Shown: positions 26,164 to 35,021 of the stretch, in pieces
Layout: every line of letters starts with the position of its first letter
Numbering within the stretch: position 1 is the stretch's first letter
Source: Arthrobacter sp. Soil762
Lineage (GTDB): Bacteria > Actinomycetota > Actinomycetes > Actinomycetales > Micrococcaceae
Assembly: GCF_001428335.1 (NCBI RefSeq)
Contig: NZ_LMSG01000019.1
Location: 267,499 to 331,498, forward strand
Length of the DNA stretch: 64,000 nt
Direction of reading: 5' to 3'
The notes under the pieces: generated by a model
The model's database searches: none
Told to the model about the DNA's origin: nothing
The model's input: the letters and a program-made list of their open reading frames with translations, nothing else
Position numbers and translations under genes: made by a program

Positions 26164-26832
26164 GTGAAGGATTCCAAGAACAGCCCTGCCGCGTCCCTGC
26201 TCGACTACCCGCGGCCGTCGGTGGCGGTGGATACGGCGGTGCTGACCGTCGCGGACGGTAGCGTGTGCGTGCTGCTGGTGCGCCGCGCGGAGGACCATCA
26301 GCGCGGGAAGTGGGCCCTGCCGGGAACGTTCCTGCGCGAGCGAGAGACTCTGGCGGATGCGGTGCTGCGCTGCCTGCGGGAGAAGGCAGGTATTTCGGGG
26401 CGCGTGCCGCGGCAGCTGCAGGTGTTTGACGAGCCGGGGCGCGATGACCGCGGCTGGGTTTTGTCAGTGGCGCACGTGGACGTGGTGCCTTTGGCGGCTC
26501 TGGAGGAGGCGTTGAAGTCCGACGGCGTCAGGCTGGCTTCCGTGACCGGGGAACCGGAGCTGATCGCCGGACTGCCCTACGGGCATGCGGACATCGTGGC
26601 CAAGGCGGTGGCGTGGCTACAGGCCGCCTACTTGGACGCACCGGACCCTGGTGCGCTGCTGGATGAGCCGTTCACGCTGAAAGACCTGCGGGAGCTGCAC
26701 GAAGTGGTTGCGGGTGCTCCGCTGATGCGGGATACGTTCCGGCGATTCATGGAGCCCAAGCTGGCCGGGACGGGGCAGATGTCTGATGGGACGCGGGGGA
26801 GGCCTTCGCGGTTGTGGGTGCGGAGGAATTAG
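26164..26832 (+). CDS. NrtR-like regulator (degenerate Nudix domain plus winged HTH)
   Basis: 222 residues from GTG 26164, with no ribosome site, so probably leaderless. The N-terminal Nudix domain (PSVAVDTAVLTVADGSVCVL) has a worn Nudix box: GTFLRERETLADAVLRCLRE followed by KAGI keeps the outer G and one E, but the central R-E-x-x-E-E becomes R-C-x-x-E-K, so hydrolysis is unlikely. The C-terminus (FTLKDLRELHEVVAGAPLMR, GRPSRLWVRRN) is the winged HTH of NrtR, which senses ADP-ribose or related compounds and represses NAD metabolism genes. Here it faces an ADP-ribose locus across two matching palindromes. Confidence 0.85.
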   Translation: MKDSKNSPAASLLDYPRPSVAVDTAVLTVADGSVCVLLVRRAEDHQRGKWALPGTFLRERETLADAVLRCLREKAGISGRVPRQLQVFDEPGRDDRGWVLSVAHVDVVPLAALEEALKSDGVRLASVTGEPELIAGLPYGHADIVAKAVAWLQAAYLDAPDPGALLDEPFTLKDLRELHEVVAGAPLMRDTFRRFMEPKLAGTGQMSDGTRGRPSRLWVRRN

Positions 26833-26937
26833 TTGCGACGTCCCGCGAGGCGTTGGGTTGAACTGCAGGGCTCACCATGAAGAATGACGTAAACGACGAC
26901 GGACACAGGCATGGACGGCTCAACAGGGGGCAAGTTG

Positions 26938-27591
26938 ATGTATGCAGAACACGGAACTATTCGATACCGGCAGATCAACGCCTTGGCATGGAGGGTGGCG
27001 AGCGAGCTGAGTCGACGAGACCAAGGGCTATACATCGGCCTCACGGGATATGACGGCTCGGCTGCACATGCTGACGCCTCAATGCTGACTAACGCCAGCG
27101 GTCCGGAGTACCAAGCAAGACGCCGTGGTCTGGGCTTCACTGCCGGCTCCGGTGGGGATTTTCAGATTTCTTGGGACAGGGCGTTTGCCATGTCAAGCGC
27201 AAGAGCTATAGCGATCGCGATGGAAGAATCTCAAAACATTTATCGTCCTGAGAAGTCGCCGGCAACCACTCCCAGGGTTCTGAACTATCGCGTGATGGCT
27301 TCGATGTTGGAGCTCACAGTGGGTGGGCGCTTGGAGTGGTCAACGAGCGAACTCAGCGCTGGACCCCTTGACCCTGAGTCATCAATATCGCGCGATCGTC
27401 TGCAGCCTTGGGAGGATACTCGCTGGATCCTGCAGCGTGACGGTCAGCAAGTAGCGCAGCTGGATAACTTCGGCTGGCTTGATTTGGGGGACCGCAGAAT
27501 TGATCTGTATTCCAAATATCGCCAGCATCGCCAGCTCAATGGTCGGCTGTATCCACTGATGTTTGACCTCTTTGGCCGCCTGCTGCCATAG
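26938..27591 (+). CDS. Unknown protein
   Basis: 217 residues from ATG 26938, preceded by AGGGGG seven bases upstream; an earlier ATG at 26911 has no site. No membrane segment or known motif is seen. Coding-like features are a YIGLTGYDGSAAHADASMLT stretch, RGLGFTAGSGGDFQISWDRA and a tail ending NGRLYPLMFDLFGRLLP. It lies alone between the regulator and the Z1 operon, 154 bases before the latter, and could belong to either or neither. Confidence 0.5.
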   Translation: MYAEHGTIRYRQINALAWRVASELSRRDQGLYIGLTGYDGSAAHADASMLTNASGPEYQARRRGLGFTAGSGGDFQISWDRAFAMSSARAIAIAMEESQNIYRPEKSPATTPRVLNYRVMASMLELTVGGRLEWSTSELSAGPLDPESSISRDRLQPWEDTRWILQRDGQQVAQLDNFGWLDLGDRRIDLYSKYRQHRQLNGRLYPLMFDLFGRLLP

Positions 27592-27745
27592 GATGGGCGG
27601 TCAGAACGCGACGTGCTAGCTGGCTCAGCGCAAACTGGCGGGTTGCCGGGGCCTGAAACCTTAGCTTTTCGGCATTGTGATTCCTTCGACTGCTGCCGCT
27701 AACATCTGACAAGGGTTGATAATCACATACAAAATGGGAGATTTC

Positions 27746-30433
27746 ATGGGGGCACCGGAGTACTCCGACAGCGATGTCGAAGCGATGGCTGACACACTTG
27801 CGACCTTGGTTGCAGGCGGCAAGACACTTCAGGGGGCTCAGGCAGCCTTGACGTACGTGCCGGCGGGACTTGTCCACGCGGCGCGAGTGTTGTACGAGAA
27901 GCGGTTGAATCTCATAAAGGAGATCCCGGATCCCGACTTTTTGGCCGACAAACATCGCAAGGTTGGCTTCTGGTACTCCGGTCCCCGACACGACGATGTT
28001 GTTTGGCCGACGCTGAAAGCCAGGCTGTTGCAGGAACTTCCTGCAAAAGCGGTAGAAGGCGTGGATGCAGCGTCTTCCATGGTGATCGGCCTCGGGAGTC
28101 CTCCGGGCAAAGAGACCATCAATACGAGGGGTCTCGTGCTTGGCTACGTCCAAAGCGGCAAAACGACGAACTTCATGTCCGTGGTGGCGAAAGCGGCAGA
28201 CGTTGGATACCGGCTCATTATCGTTCTCACCGGGACGACCGAAAACCTTCGAACGCAGACACAGGACCGGATCAATGATTACTTGATCGATCCCTGCGTC
28301 TCAATCTGGAACCCCTTGACTACCGTCGATCTTGACTTCAGCGTGACGACTTCGGCGAATGCGATACTGAGCAATCCGTCAATGCGTTCAATTGCTGTCG
28401 TAAAAAAGAACCCCTCCAGGCTTCGTCGACTTCGCAATTGGATCAAAACTGCGTCCGCGACGACGCGTCAAAGTTGTCCCATTTTGATCATTGACGATGA
28501 GGCAGATCAAGCGTCCATAGATGTTGGTACTAAGCGTCAGTCGACCATCAACGGTCTAATCCGTGACCTCCTGGGCAACCCCAAGGCTGCTTACATCGCA
28601 TATACGGCTACACCGTTCGCAAATCTTCTTATCGATCCAAGTGTGGAGCAGGACCTGTACCCGCGGGACTTCATAGTGGACCTCCCTCGCCCGGATAACT
28701 ATTTCGGTGCGGAACGGATATTTGGTCAGCTTGAGGCTGAGAGCCTCGAAGATCCTGTGGATGATGGCTTGGACGTGGTCCGGTTGATCTCCGAATTGGA
28801 GGTGGATGTCGTTCGTCCCCCACGGAACAAGACACTTTTCGAACAATGGTCCCCCGACGTACCTGAGGCAATGGACGCCGCGATCCGGTGGTTCCTCCTG
28901 GCAACGGCGGCTCGCCGCCTACGCGCCGGCCAAGTAACCCATTCTTCGATGCTTATCCATACCTCGATGTTGGCTGGGGCGCATGAAAAGACTGCAGAAG
29001 CAGTCGTAGATCATCTGGATGCGCTCAGGGCGGAGCTGGTTAATGAGGCTCCTACGGCTTTCGCCGTATTCCGAGATCTTTGGGACTCCGAGTCGGTTCG
29101 GGTGAAGGCGGATACATTTGGCAATGAGCCGCTTCCCTTTGACGACCTGATGCCCCACTTGATTGAGACGGCCCGTGCCGCAAAAGTCATCGTGGATAAC
29201 TACAAATCGAATGACCGGTTGGAGTACGACAAAAAGCATCCGCAGACAGCAATCGTGATCGGTGGCAACACGCTGTCCCGTGGATTGACGCTTGAAGGTC
29301 TGACAGCGAGCTACTTTGTCCGTGCTTCGTCGGCCTACGACACCTTGCTTCAAATGGGGCGCTGGTTTGGATACCGAATGGGCTACGAAGATTTGATCCG
29401 CATCTGGATGAGTTCCGAGCTGAAGAGCTGGTTTCTCATGTTGTCCATCGTTGAAGCTGAGATACGCGAGGAGATCAAGGTCTACGAAGCGGAGGGTAAG
29501 ACTCCGGCCGAACTACCCGTCAAGATCCGTACCCATCCCCAAATGTCAGTGACGTCGGCCGCGAAAATGCGCTCTGCAGTCAAGGCGCAGGTCAGTTATT
29601 CCGGACGTCGTGTGCAGACGATCATGTTCAACGAAGGAGACTCAGACTGGTTGAATGGCAACATCACGGCAACCAAGAATCTGTTTGGGCGTCTGATACA
29701 CCAAGGCCATGATGAAAATGAACTCGAAGCGTCTCGCCGCGGGTTCCAAGACGTTTCGGCCGACGACATTCTGGACTTCCTCGATGCATATAAGGTTCAT
29801 GACGCGGCAAAATCCATCGACAAGGACGCGATACGCCGCTATATCGAAAGGGAACGTTCCGAAGGTGATTTGAAGCGTTGGGACGTTGTACTCATGGAGC
29901 CTCTGAACGGGGAGGAAGAGCTGGATCTAGGGCTCGTTGGAAAAGTGCGGCTCCTGCGCCGCAAGAAGATGTACATTCCGAGCGACGACGGGACGGCCAA
30001 TTTGAAGGCAATTGCGTCGACTTCCGACCGTGTTGCCGATCTTGATGTCGGACTGGACTTCATTCGGAAATCCCTGAACCTAGTGTCGACAGATAAGATC
30101 ACGGACCGGCAGTTATTGCAGTTCCGGCAACTGCGGCAGAAGTCCGACCGAAAAGGTCTGTTGTGCATCTACCCCATTGCCAAGGATTCTGATCCGAGAC
30201 TGGACAAATCCGCTCTAGAGCCCGCAGAGAGCCGCCGGGTTCCGCTGTTCGCGGCGGCGGACGTGATTGGGCTCTGCTTTATGTTCCCCGACTCGCGCAA
30301 TCCTCGATCAGTGGTCGATTACGTGGCCGCGAAGGTAGATGCCGATTATCTTGAAGCCCTTGAAGAGGAGCTGGAGGCAGCCGATGAGCTGGACGAAGAG
30401 AAGGCTGTCCAAGAAGAGCTGGTAAAAGCATGA
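27746..30433 (+). CDS. Z1-domain SF2 helicase of a MutL/MORC-type restriction system
   Basis: 895 residues from ATG 27746, six bases after GGGAG (an open frame starts at 27716). SF2-like motifs: RGLVLGYVQSGKTTNFMSVV (Walker A, about residue 135), PILIIDDEADQASID (motif II, DEAD, about 248), AAYIAYTATPFANLLIDP (motif III) and VIGGNTLSRGLTLEGL then DTLLQMGRWFGYR (motifs V/VI, about 515-545). TATPFAN and QMGRWFGYR are signatures of the Z1 superfamily. Z1 helicases were predicted as the motor of restriction-type systems that also carry a MutL/MORC-like ATPase, an endonuclease and a methylase, which is the set found here. It overlaps the next gene as ATGA. Confidence 0.9.
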   Translation: MGAPEYSDSDVEAMADTLATLVAGGKTLQGAQAALTYVPAGLVHAARVLYEKRLNLIKEIPDPDFLADKHRKVGFWYSGPRHDDVVWPTLKARLLQELPAKAVEGVDAASSMVIGLGSPPGKETINTRGLVLGYVQSGKTTNFMSVVAKAADVGYRLIIVLTGTTENLRTQTQDRINDYLIDPCVSIWNPLTTVDLDFSVTTSANAILSNPSMRSIAVVKKNPSRLRRLRNWIKTASATTRQSCPILIIDDEADQASIDVGTKRQSTINGLIRDLLGNPKAAYIAYTATPFANLLIDPSVEQDLYPRDFIVDLPRPDNYFGAERIFGQLEAESLEDPVDDGLDVVRLISELEVDVVRPPRNKTLFEQWSPDVPEAMDAAIRWFLLATAARRLRAGQVTHSSMLIHTSMLAGAHEKTAEAVVDHLDALRAELVNEAPTAFAVFRDLWDSESVRVKADTFGNEPLPFDDLMPHLIETARAAKVIVDNYKSNDRLEYDKKHPQTAIVIGGNTLSRGLTLEGLTASYFVRASSAYDTLLQMGRWFGYRMGYEDLIRIWMSSELKSWFLMLSIVEAEIREEIKVYEAEGKTPAELPVKIRTHPQMSVTSAAKMRSAVKAQVSYSGRRVQTIMFNEGDSDWLNGNITATKNLFGRLIHQGHDENELEASRRGFQDVSADDILDFLDAYKVHDAAKSIDKDAIRRYIERERSEGDLKRWDVVLMEPLNGEEELDLGLVGKVRLLRRKKMYIPSDDGTANLKAIASTSDRVADLDVGLDFIRKSLNLVSTDKITDRQLLQFRQLRQKSDRKGLLCIYPIAKDSDPRLDKSALEPAESRRVPLFAAADVIGLCFMFPDSRNPRSVVDYVAAKVDADYLEALEEELEAADELDEEKAVQEELVKA

Positions 30434-31422
30434 GGGAATCATCGGCTTCAGTCTTTGATTTCCTAGCCAAGGATGTCTCAGCTACAGGGAGCTTTCATTC
30501 ACGGAAATCTGGCGTATCGGCGGCAGACGGCGAAGTTCTTTGTGCCATAGACGCGGCCGGACAGCCCACAGTACTCGTCCCGATTGGCGCATCAAAGAAC
30601 GGCCCCCTGAACTGGGCCAGTAAATCGTTGTCAATGCAAACAACCGAACTTGCTGTGGATGGTGTGCAACGGCCCTTTGTGATTCTCCGCTGCATCGAGC
30701 CAAAGCTGCACCACCAGTTCGGGCTATTGGCAGACGACGTTTTGGATGCAATTGCCCAAGCCCCACAAGGGGCAGCAAAGGCAGTCTCGGCTACTTTGGA
30801 CCGTTGGAGGAACCTCTTCGAGTCCGAGCGAGGGTCCCTCCTGGGGGCCGAACAGTTGGCTGGCATTATGGCGGAGCTCTCAGTCCTTCATGAGCTTGTC
30901 AAGTCGCATGGACCCTATGCCTTGTCAGCATGGCAAGGGCCAAACGGGAACCGGCACGATTTTGTATTTTCCGACTGCGCCGTGGAGGTCAAAGCCACGA
31001 CCAATCACAACAACATGGTTGTTACGATCCACGGCGGACGTCAGTTGGCGGCGCCGGATCAGGGTGGCCTTTACCTCAGAGCCTTCCAACTGGAGCGCAC
31101 TCCCAACGGCATCTCCGTTCCGGATAAGGTCAAGGAAGTGATTGCGCTAGGTGTCTCCAGGCTTGATCTTCTGACAGTGCTAAGCGGTGCAAATTACTCG
31201 GATGCCGATTCATCTGCGTACGAGAGGTTGAGATTTTCAACGCTGTCCGAGAACTCGTATCTAGTTGACGCCAACTTCCCGAGGATTACTGCCGACACTC
31301 TTGTTCCGGCAGGCACAATTGAGCGGCTTGGCAACATTGCTTACTCCGTTGACTTGGGCCACATGGAGACCGCCAACCTCGATTTGTCAGGGGTCTCCAT
31401 GGCGAGCGGCGGGCAGGACTGA
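30430..31422 (+). CDS. PD-(D/E)XK-motif nuclease (DUF4420-type)
   Basis: 330 residues. The core is GIMAELSVLHELVKSHG (conserved Glu, about 148), RHDFVFSDCAVEVKATTNHN (catalytic D, then E-x-K, about 176-190) and a following QLAAPDQGGLYL with Gln. This pattern is that of the PD-(D/E)XK motif family Pfam lists as DUF4420. It should be the DNA-cutting component. It overlaps Z1 (ATGA) and the GHKL gene (TGATG), so all are translationally coupled. Confidence 0.83.
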   Translation: MRESSASVFDFLAKDVSATGSFHSRKSGVSAADGEVLCAIDAAGQPTVLVPIGASKNGPLNWASKSLSMQTTELAVDGVQRPFVILRCIEPKLHHQFGLLADDVLDAIAQAPQGAAKAVSATLDRWRNLFESERGSLLGAEQLAGIMAELSVLHELVKSHGPYALSAWQGPNGNRHDFVFSDCAVEVKATTNHNNMVVTIHGGRQLAAPDQGGLYLRAFQLERTPNGISVPDKVKEVIALGVSRLDLLTVLSGANYSDADSSAYERLRFSTLSENSYLVDANFPRITADTLVPAGTIERLGNIAYSVDLGHMETANLDLSGVSMASGGQD

Positions 31423-33260
31423 TGCTGTCGCTGTACAGGCAGCAGTATGGTGCTGATGGTGGCCTCGATGCGCGCTCGGCTGATAATGCCATCGGGCGTA
31501 CATCACTTGGGCTTTGGGATCTCGTGCTCCGCGAGTCTCTGCAAAACAGTTGGGACGCCCGTGTAGACAGGGCCGGACACATTTCGTATTCCGTAGATGA
31601 GTACGAGATGACCGAGGACCAGACTCGGATATTGACGAATGACGTCTTCAGCCAGCTTCCCCCGAATTGCAGATCGACCGGCCTGCATAAACACATATTT
31701 CACAAGCGCATTCGAGTCCTCGTCATAGCGGATGGAGACACTCGAGGTTTAGGCGGGCCAGTTAGGGCGGATGTTTCAGGGAAATCCGGCGAGTCTCGAG
31801 ACTTCGTTGATTTCGTTCGAAACCTTGGCCGGTCGACATCGAAGGGGTTGGAGGGCGGCACCTACGGGCTTGGCAAGGGTGTCCTTTACCGGGCGAGCCA
31901 AGTAGGCCTGTGTCTCGTGTACTCTCAGGCCAACTGCAAGGGAGCGGTAGAGCCTCGGCTGATTGGCGTGTCTGGTGGTGACGGCGACTACGACGACGGA
32001 GCTAGCCGCTATACCGGACGGAACTGGTGGGGGGTGCCTGGCGTTGACGGGATTGTTGATCCTTTGGTAGGACAAGCTGCCCGGGACTTAGCAAAGAGCC
32101 TGGGCATGCGCATACCGTCCAGTGAAAGTACCGGCACCAGCATCATGGTTATTGCACCCGATTTTGCTGGCGTCAAGAACGGTCGTGAACGAGTTTCGGC
32201 AATCGCTGACGCCGCATTGAAATGGGCCTGGCCGCATGCCCTAGATCTCGGCAAAGGACCAGATATTCGATTCAAGTTCAGCGCGGACGGCGCCGACATC
32301 CCGGGACCTCAACCGTTGGACCATCCGGTCTTTCGCGAGTTTGCATCGGCCTACATGGAAGGCCGTCAGAGAATATTAGACGCCGACCATACGAGCAATT
32401 GGCAAACCACCTTCACTCGCATCTCTAGCAGGCGGCCCAAACGCTATCTGGGTCTGCTGACGCATCGCATGAGCCACACGCCTGTTGCGACGGGCGCCGA
32501 GCTGGAGAACTCCGTTGCACTCCTGCGTGACCCAAGAATGGTCGTCAAATACCTATCCGTCGCAGCTCCACCCAATGGAGTACCAGTCTTTGGCGTGTTC
32601 ATTTCCTCGCCAGAGATGAATGAAAAATTTGCAGAATCTGAACCCGTAACTCACGACGATTGGGTATACCGTCAAGCGACGGTCGAAAAGAATGCACCGA
32701 ATCCCGTAAGGATTGCGCTAGATAATATTCGGGACACCTTCAGAAGTCTCTCAGCTAAGGGTGCGGCGGCAGGAGACGGGGTCCACTCCAAAGGAGCTTC
32801 TCGTGTAGCTGCTGCGCTAGGTGGCCTCTTGGCGGGGTTCTCTGGCACGGGTGCTGAGCTTCAGCCACCTGCGGGTCCAAGCGCCCCTGGGTCAAGGAGA
32901 TCAAGAAGAGCCGCAGTACGGCTCCTTACCTCGGCTTCTCTGGACCTTTTGGACGGTGAGGTGGTTGCTAAATATTCCTTCTCATTGACCGGCGGCACAC
33001 CGGGAAGCTCTCTCGCTGTCCGCGTTGCTGCCCGCGTTGTGACCGAGTCCGGAGGGAACGAATCGGAGGGTCCACTTGGTGCCGAGCTTCCTCGCTTCGC
33101 CGGTTGGATTTCCCACTCGGGGTCGTTGTTGTCATCCGGCGAGGTCTTGACCGTGCTTGCGCCTTACGACGACGAAATCACCGCGGTGTTCACCCAGCCT
33201 GCTGACACGGCCATCCGCGTCAGTGCCTCCGTAGAGGAGCTCGAATTTGCAGGCCATTAG
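31422..33260 (+). CDS. MutL/MORC-like GHKL ATPase
   Basis: 612 residues. The N-terminal GHKL (histidine-kinase/MutL-type) ATP site: LRESLQNSWDARV (N-box, about 36-48), VLVIADGDTRGLGGP (D-x-G-x-G, about 100-112) and LEGGTYGLGKGVLYRAS (lid glycines, about 143-158). The remaining ~400 residues hold the transducer-like domain and an unknown region that ends in a beta-rich stretch. In the predicted MORC-type restriction systems this ATPase acts as a clamp that recruits the nuclease. It is not a mismatch-repair MutL: no endonuclease C-terminal motif is present. Confidence 0.85.
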   Translation: MLSLYRQQYGADGGLDARSADNAIGRTSLGLWDLVLRESLQNSWDARVDRAGHISYSVDEYEMTEDQTRILTNDVFSQLPPNCRSTGLHKHIFHKRIRVLVIADGDTRGLGGPVRADVSGKSGESRDFVDFVRNLGRSTSKGLEGGTYGLGKGVLYRASQVGLCLVYSQANCKGAVEPRLIGVSGGDGDYDDGASRYTGRNWWGVPGVDGIVDPLVGQAARDLAKSLGMRIPSSESTGTSIMVIAPDFAGVKNGRERVSAIADAALKWAWPHALDLGKGPDIRFKFSADGADIPGPQPLDHPVFREFASAYMEGRQRILDADHTSNWQTTFTRISSRRPKRYLGLLTHRMSHTPVATGAELENSVALLRDPRMVVKYLSVAAPPNGVPVFGVFISSPEMNEKFAESEPVTHDDWVYRQATVEKNAPNPVRIALDNIRDTFRSLSAKGAAAGDGVHSKGASRVAAALGGLLAGFSGTGAELQPPAGPSAPGSRRSRRAAVRLLTSASLDLLDGEVVAKYSFSLTGGTPGSSLAVRVAARVVTESGGNESEGPLGAELPRFAGWISHSGSLLSSGEVLTVLAPYDDEITAVFTQPADTAIRVSASVEELEFAGH

Positions 33261-34131
33261 CTTCGGTTATCTCACACTGCCGTTAGAGGAAGTATCCACT
33301 CTCGCTTGGGAAATTTCTGTGGGAGATTCTCCTCTTTCTGAGGAGGATACCGCGGCCGAAGATTGGACGTACTACGACGACATAATGGTTAAATGCACAT
33401 TTGAGTTGGATCTTCAGTCGACACTGCGCCGACTACGGCTTCCAGCCAGCGCAGGCTTAGGCGCAGTGATTGTCGCTAGATCCACGGGAACGCCTCTCAT
33501 TATGAGATCGGACGTCCGCAGCGTGCGCAGCGGCCGGCAACAAATCTATTTGACCGTTCCGGGAAGTCAGATTTCCGGAGGCTTAACTCTTGATTTTCAG
33601 ATGTCGCTCCTCGAGCCCGGTCGGACCGTGGAGAGTCCCTTTGCGCCCAAAAAAATCGGGAACACGGTCTTCCGGGTGGAACGGAAGATTCTGCTGGAGG
33701 GAATAGCGCCACGGTTGCCAATGCTGCCGGTGAGCTTTGCCGACCATGGCATCGTAGGTTCCGAAAGCTCTCTGTGGTGGCTCCGGCTGTCTACCCATGA
33801 CCTGACGGCCAGTGCCTCTTCCGCCATTTGGTTGTGGCTGAATGTTGACAACCCATTCATTGTGCGGATGTTGGAGGTCCCCGATTCTCCGGAATCGGAA
33901 ATGTGGCTGCGTTTTCTCGAAATTGATTTCATGCGTCAACTCCTTCGCCAGGCTTTAAGTAACGATGAGTTGAGCCTCCAAGTTCCATATCCGGAGGAAT
34001 CGCTGGGGTGTGTTCTGAGCAGCTTGGTCACTCTGTTGGGAAATTCACTGGATCAGCTCCGGCAACGTTACGAGGAGGATCCGGGTCGTTTGGAAGCGGA
34101 ACTGCAAGCCAAGGTTGGTGGAGTAAAGTGA
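33247..34131 (+). CDS. Unknown component of the Z1/GHKL system
   Basis: 294 residues. The TTG start at 33247 is supported by GAGGAG seven bases upstream and overlaps the ATPase gene by 14 bases. Beta-rich N-terminal half (CTFELDLQSTLRRLRLP, LTLDFQMSLLEPGR), then a helical C-terminus (LGNSLDQLRQRYEEDPGRLE). No known family or catalytic pattern is visible. Sandwiched and overlapping on both sides, so very probably a functional part of the operon, perhaps a structural subunit. Confidence 0.65.
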   Translation: MQAISFGYLTLPLEEVSTLAWEISVGDSPLSEEDTAAEDWTYYDDIMVKCTFELDLQSTLRRLRLPASAGLGAVIVARSTGTPLIMRSDVRSVRSGRQQIYLTVPGSQISGGLTLDFQMSLLEPGRTVESPFAPKKIGNTVFRVERKILLEGIAPRLPMLPVSFADHGIVGSESSLWWLRLSTHDLTASASSAIWLWLNVDNPFIVRMLEVPDSPESEMWLRFLEIDFMRQLLRQALSNDELSLQVPYPEESLGCVLSSLVTLLGNSLDQLRQRYEEDPGRLEAELQAKVGGVK

Positions 34132-34979
34132 CCGCGGAGAAAGCCTTGTTGTGCTACCCACGCATGGCACTGTACGACTCTTCCCTGTCATGGGAGTTGT
34201 TGCGTTCACAGAGTTTGTCGGAGATTGGTTTGTCCATTGACTTAACCAATATTCAAGCGCCGTATTATCCCCTGGCTCGCCAGCGCGCCGGCGCAGAGGA
34301 GCTGACGAGTCTCAGAACAAAGATACTGGGCATTGCTGAAGGTTTTGGTTTCCCCTCGGCGGTAAGCAGCAAGGTATTAGTTGAGTTCGACCGAAGCGTT
34401 GGGCCTGAAGTTCACGCTCAGATGGCCATAATGCCCGCTGACGCCTCTGCGATAGATGTTTGGAACTTCATCAATACGGCCGTTGTTCCTGATGTCGTCC
34501 TCTGGCGATATGGACGATTCAACGTACAGAACAAGAAGTGGAACATCTCCGAGGATCGCCTGTTCGACATGACCCGGACGACCATCGGACGACTTTGGTG
34601 GAGAGTTCATCTTCTCGGGCCCGAGTTGGCTGGCCGGCTGGGTGAGGATGAGGTTGTCAACCTGTTGGAGAAGCCGCGGATTGGCGGCTATCCGCTTCTT
34701 TCGCGAGCGATGGGGGCACACCTATTAGCTTTCGCCTCAGAAACGAACACGGGCCGGCGCATGGAACTTTTCCGAGATGCCACGAAAAGGCTCCTGCGCA
34801 AGATGGCAGTCCAATCTGTGTTCGTTATGTCATCCCAGCAGGTGGACGTATTCGTCACATCATTATTCTTAGAATCAGCTTCAGCTTTGGGCATTTCCCC
34901 AGTGGAGGTTTCCATAGAAACTCTCAGCGCCCGTGATTATAAGCACAGACTATTTGCGACTGAATGGCCTATGTCCTGA
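34128..34979 (+). CDS. DUF6339-like protein of the Z1/GHKL system
   Basis: 283 residues from GTG 34128, which overlaps the previous stop (GTGA); the longer frame to 34008 lies inside the neighbour and is not used. Notable: FPSAVSSKVLVEFDRSVG, DVWNFINTAVVPDVVLWRYG and TRTTIGRLWWRVHLLGPEL. I recall DUF6339 members at the end of such operons, beside a cytosine methyltransferase, but cannot verify it here. Mostly helical; no catalytic motif. Last gene of the plus-strand operon, 42 bases from the convergent methyltransferase. Confidence 0.62.
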   Translation: MTAEKALLCYPRMALYDSSLSWELLRSQSLSEIGLSIDLTNIQAPYYPLARQRAGAEELTSLRTKILGIAEGFGFPSAVSSKVLVEFDRSVGPEVHAQMAIMPADASAIDVWNFINTAVVPDVVLWRYGRFNVQNKKWNISEDRLFDMTRTTIGRLWWRVHLLGPELAGRLGEDEVVNLLEKPRIGGYPLLSRAMGAHLLAFASETNTGRRMELFRDATKRLLRKMAVQSVFVMSSQQVDVFVTSLFLESASALGISPVEVSIETLSARDYKHRLFATEWPMS

Positions 34980-35021
34980 CCATCAAAGACACACTGCCAT
35001 CCGTTGCCGACGAAAAAGGCG

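Noticed and set aside
31422..33260. Mismatch-repair MutL
   Set aside because: Only the GHKL ATP site is shared; there is no MutL C-terminal endonuclease motif, no mutS nearby, and the operon context is restriction-type.
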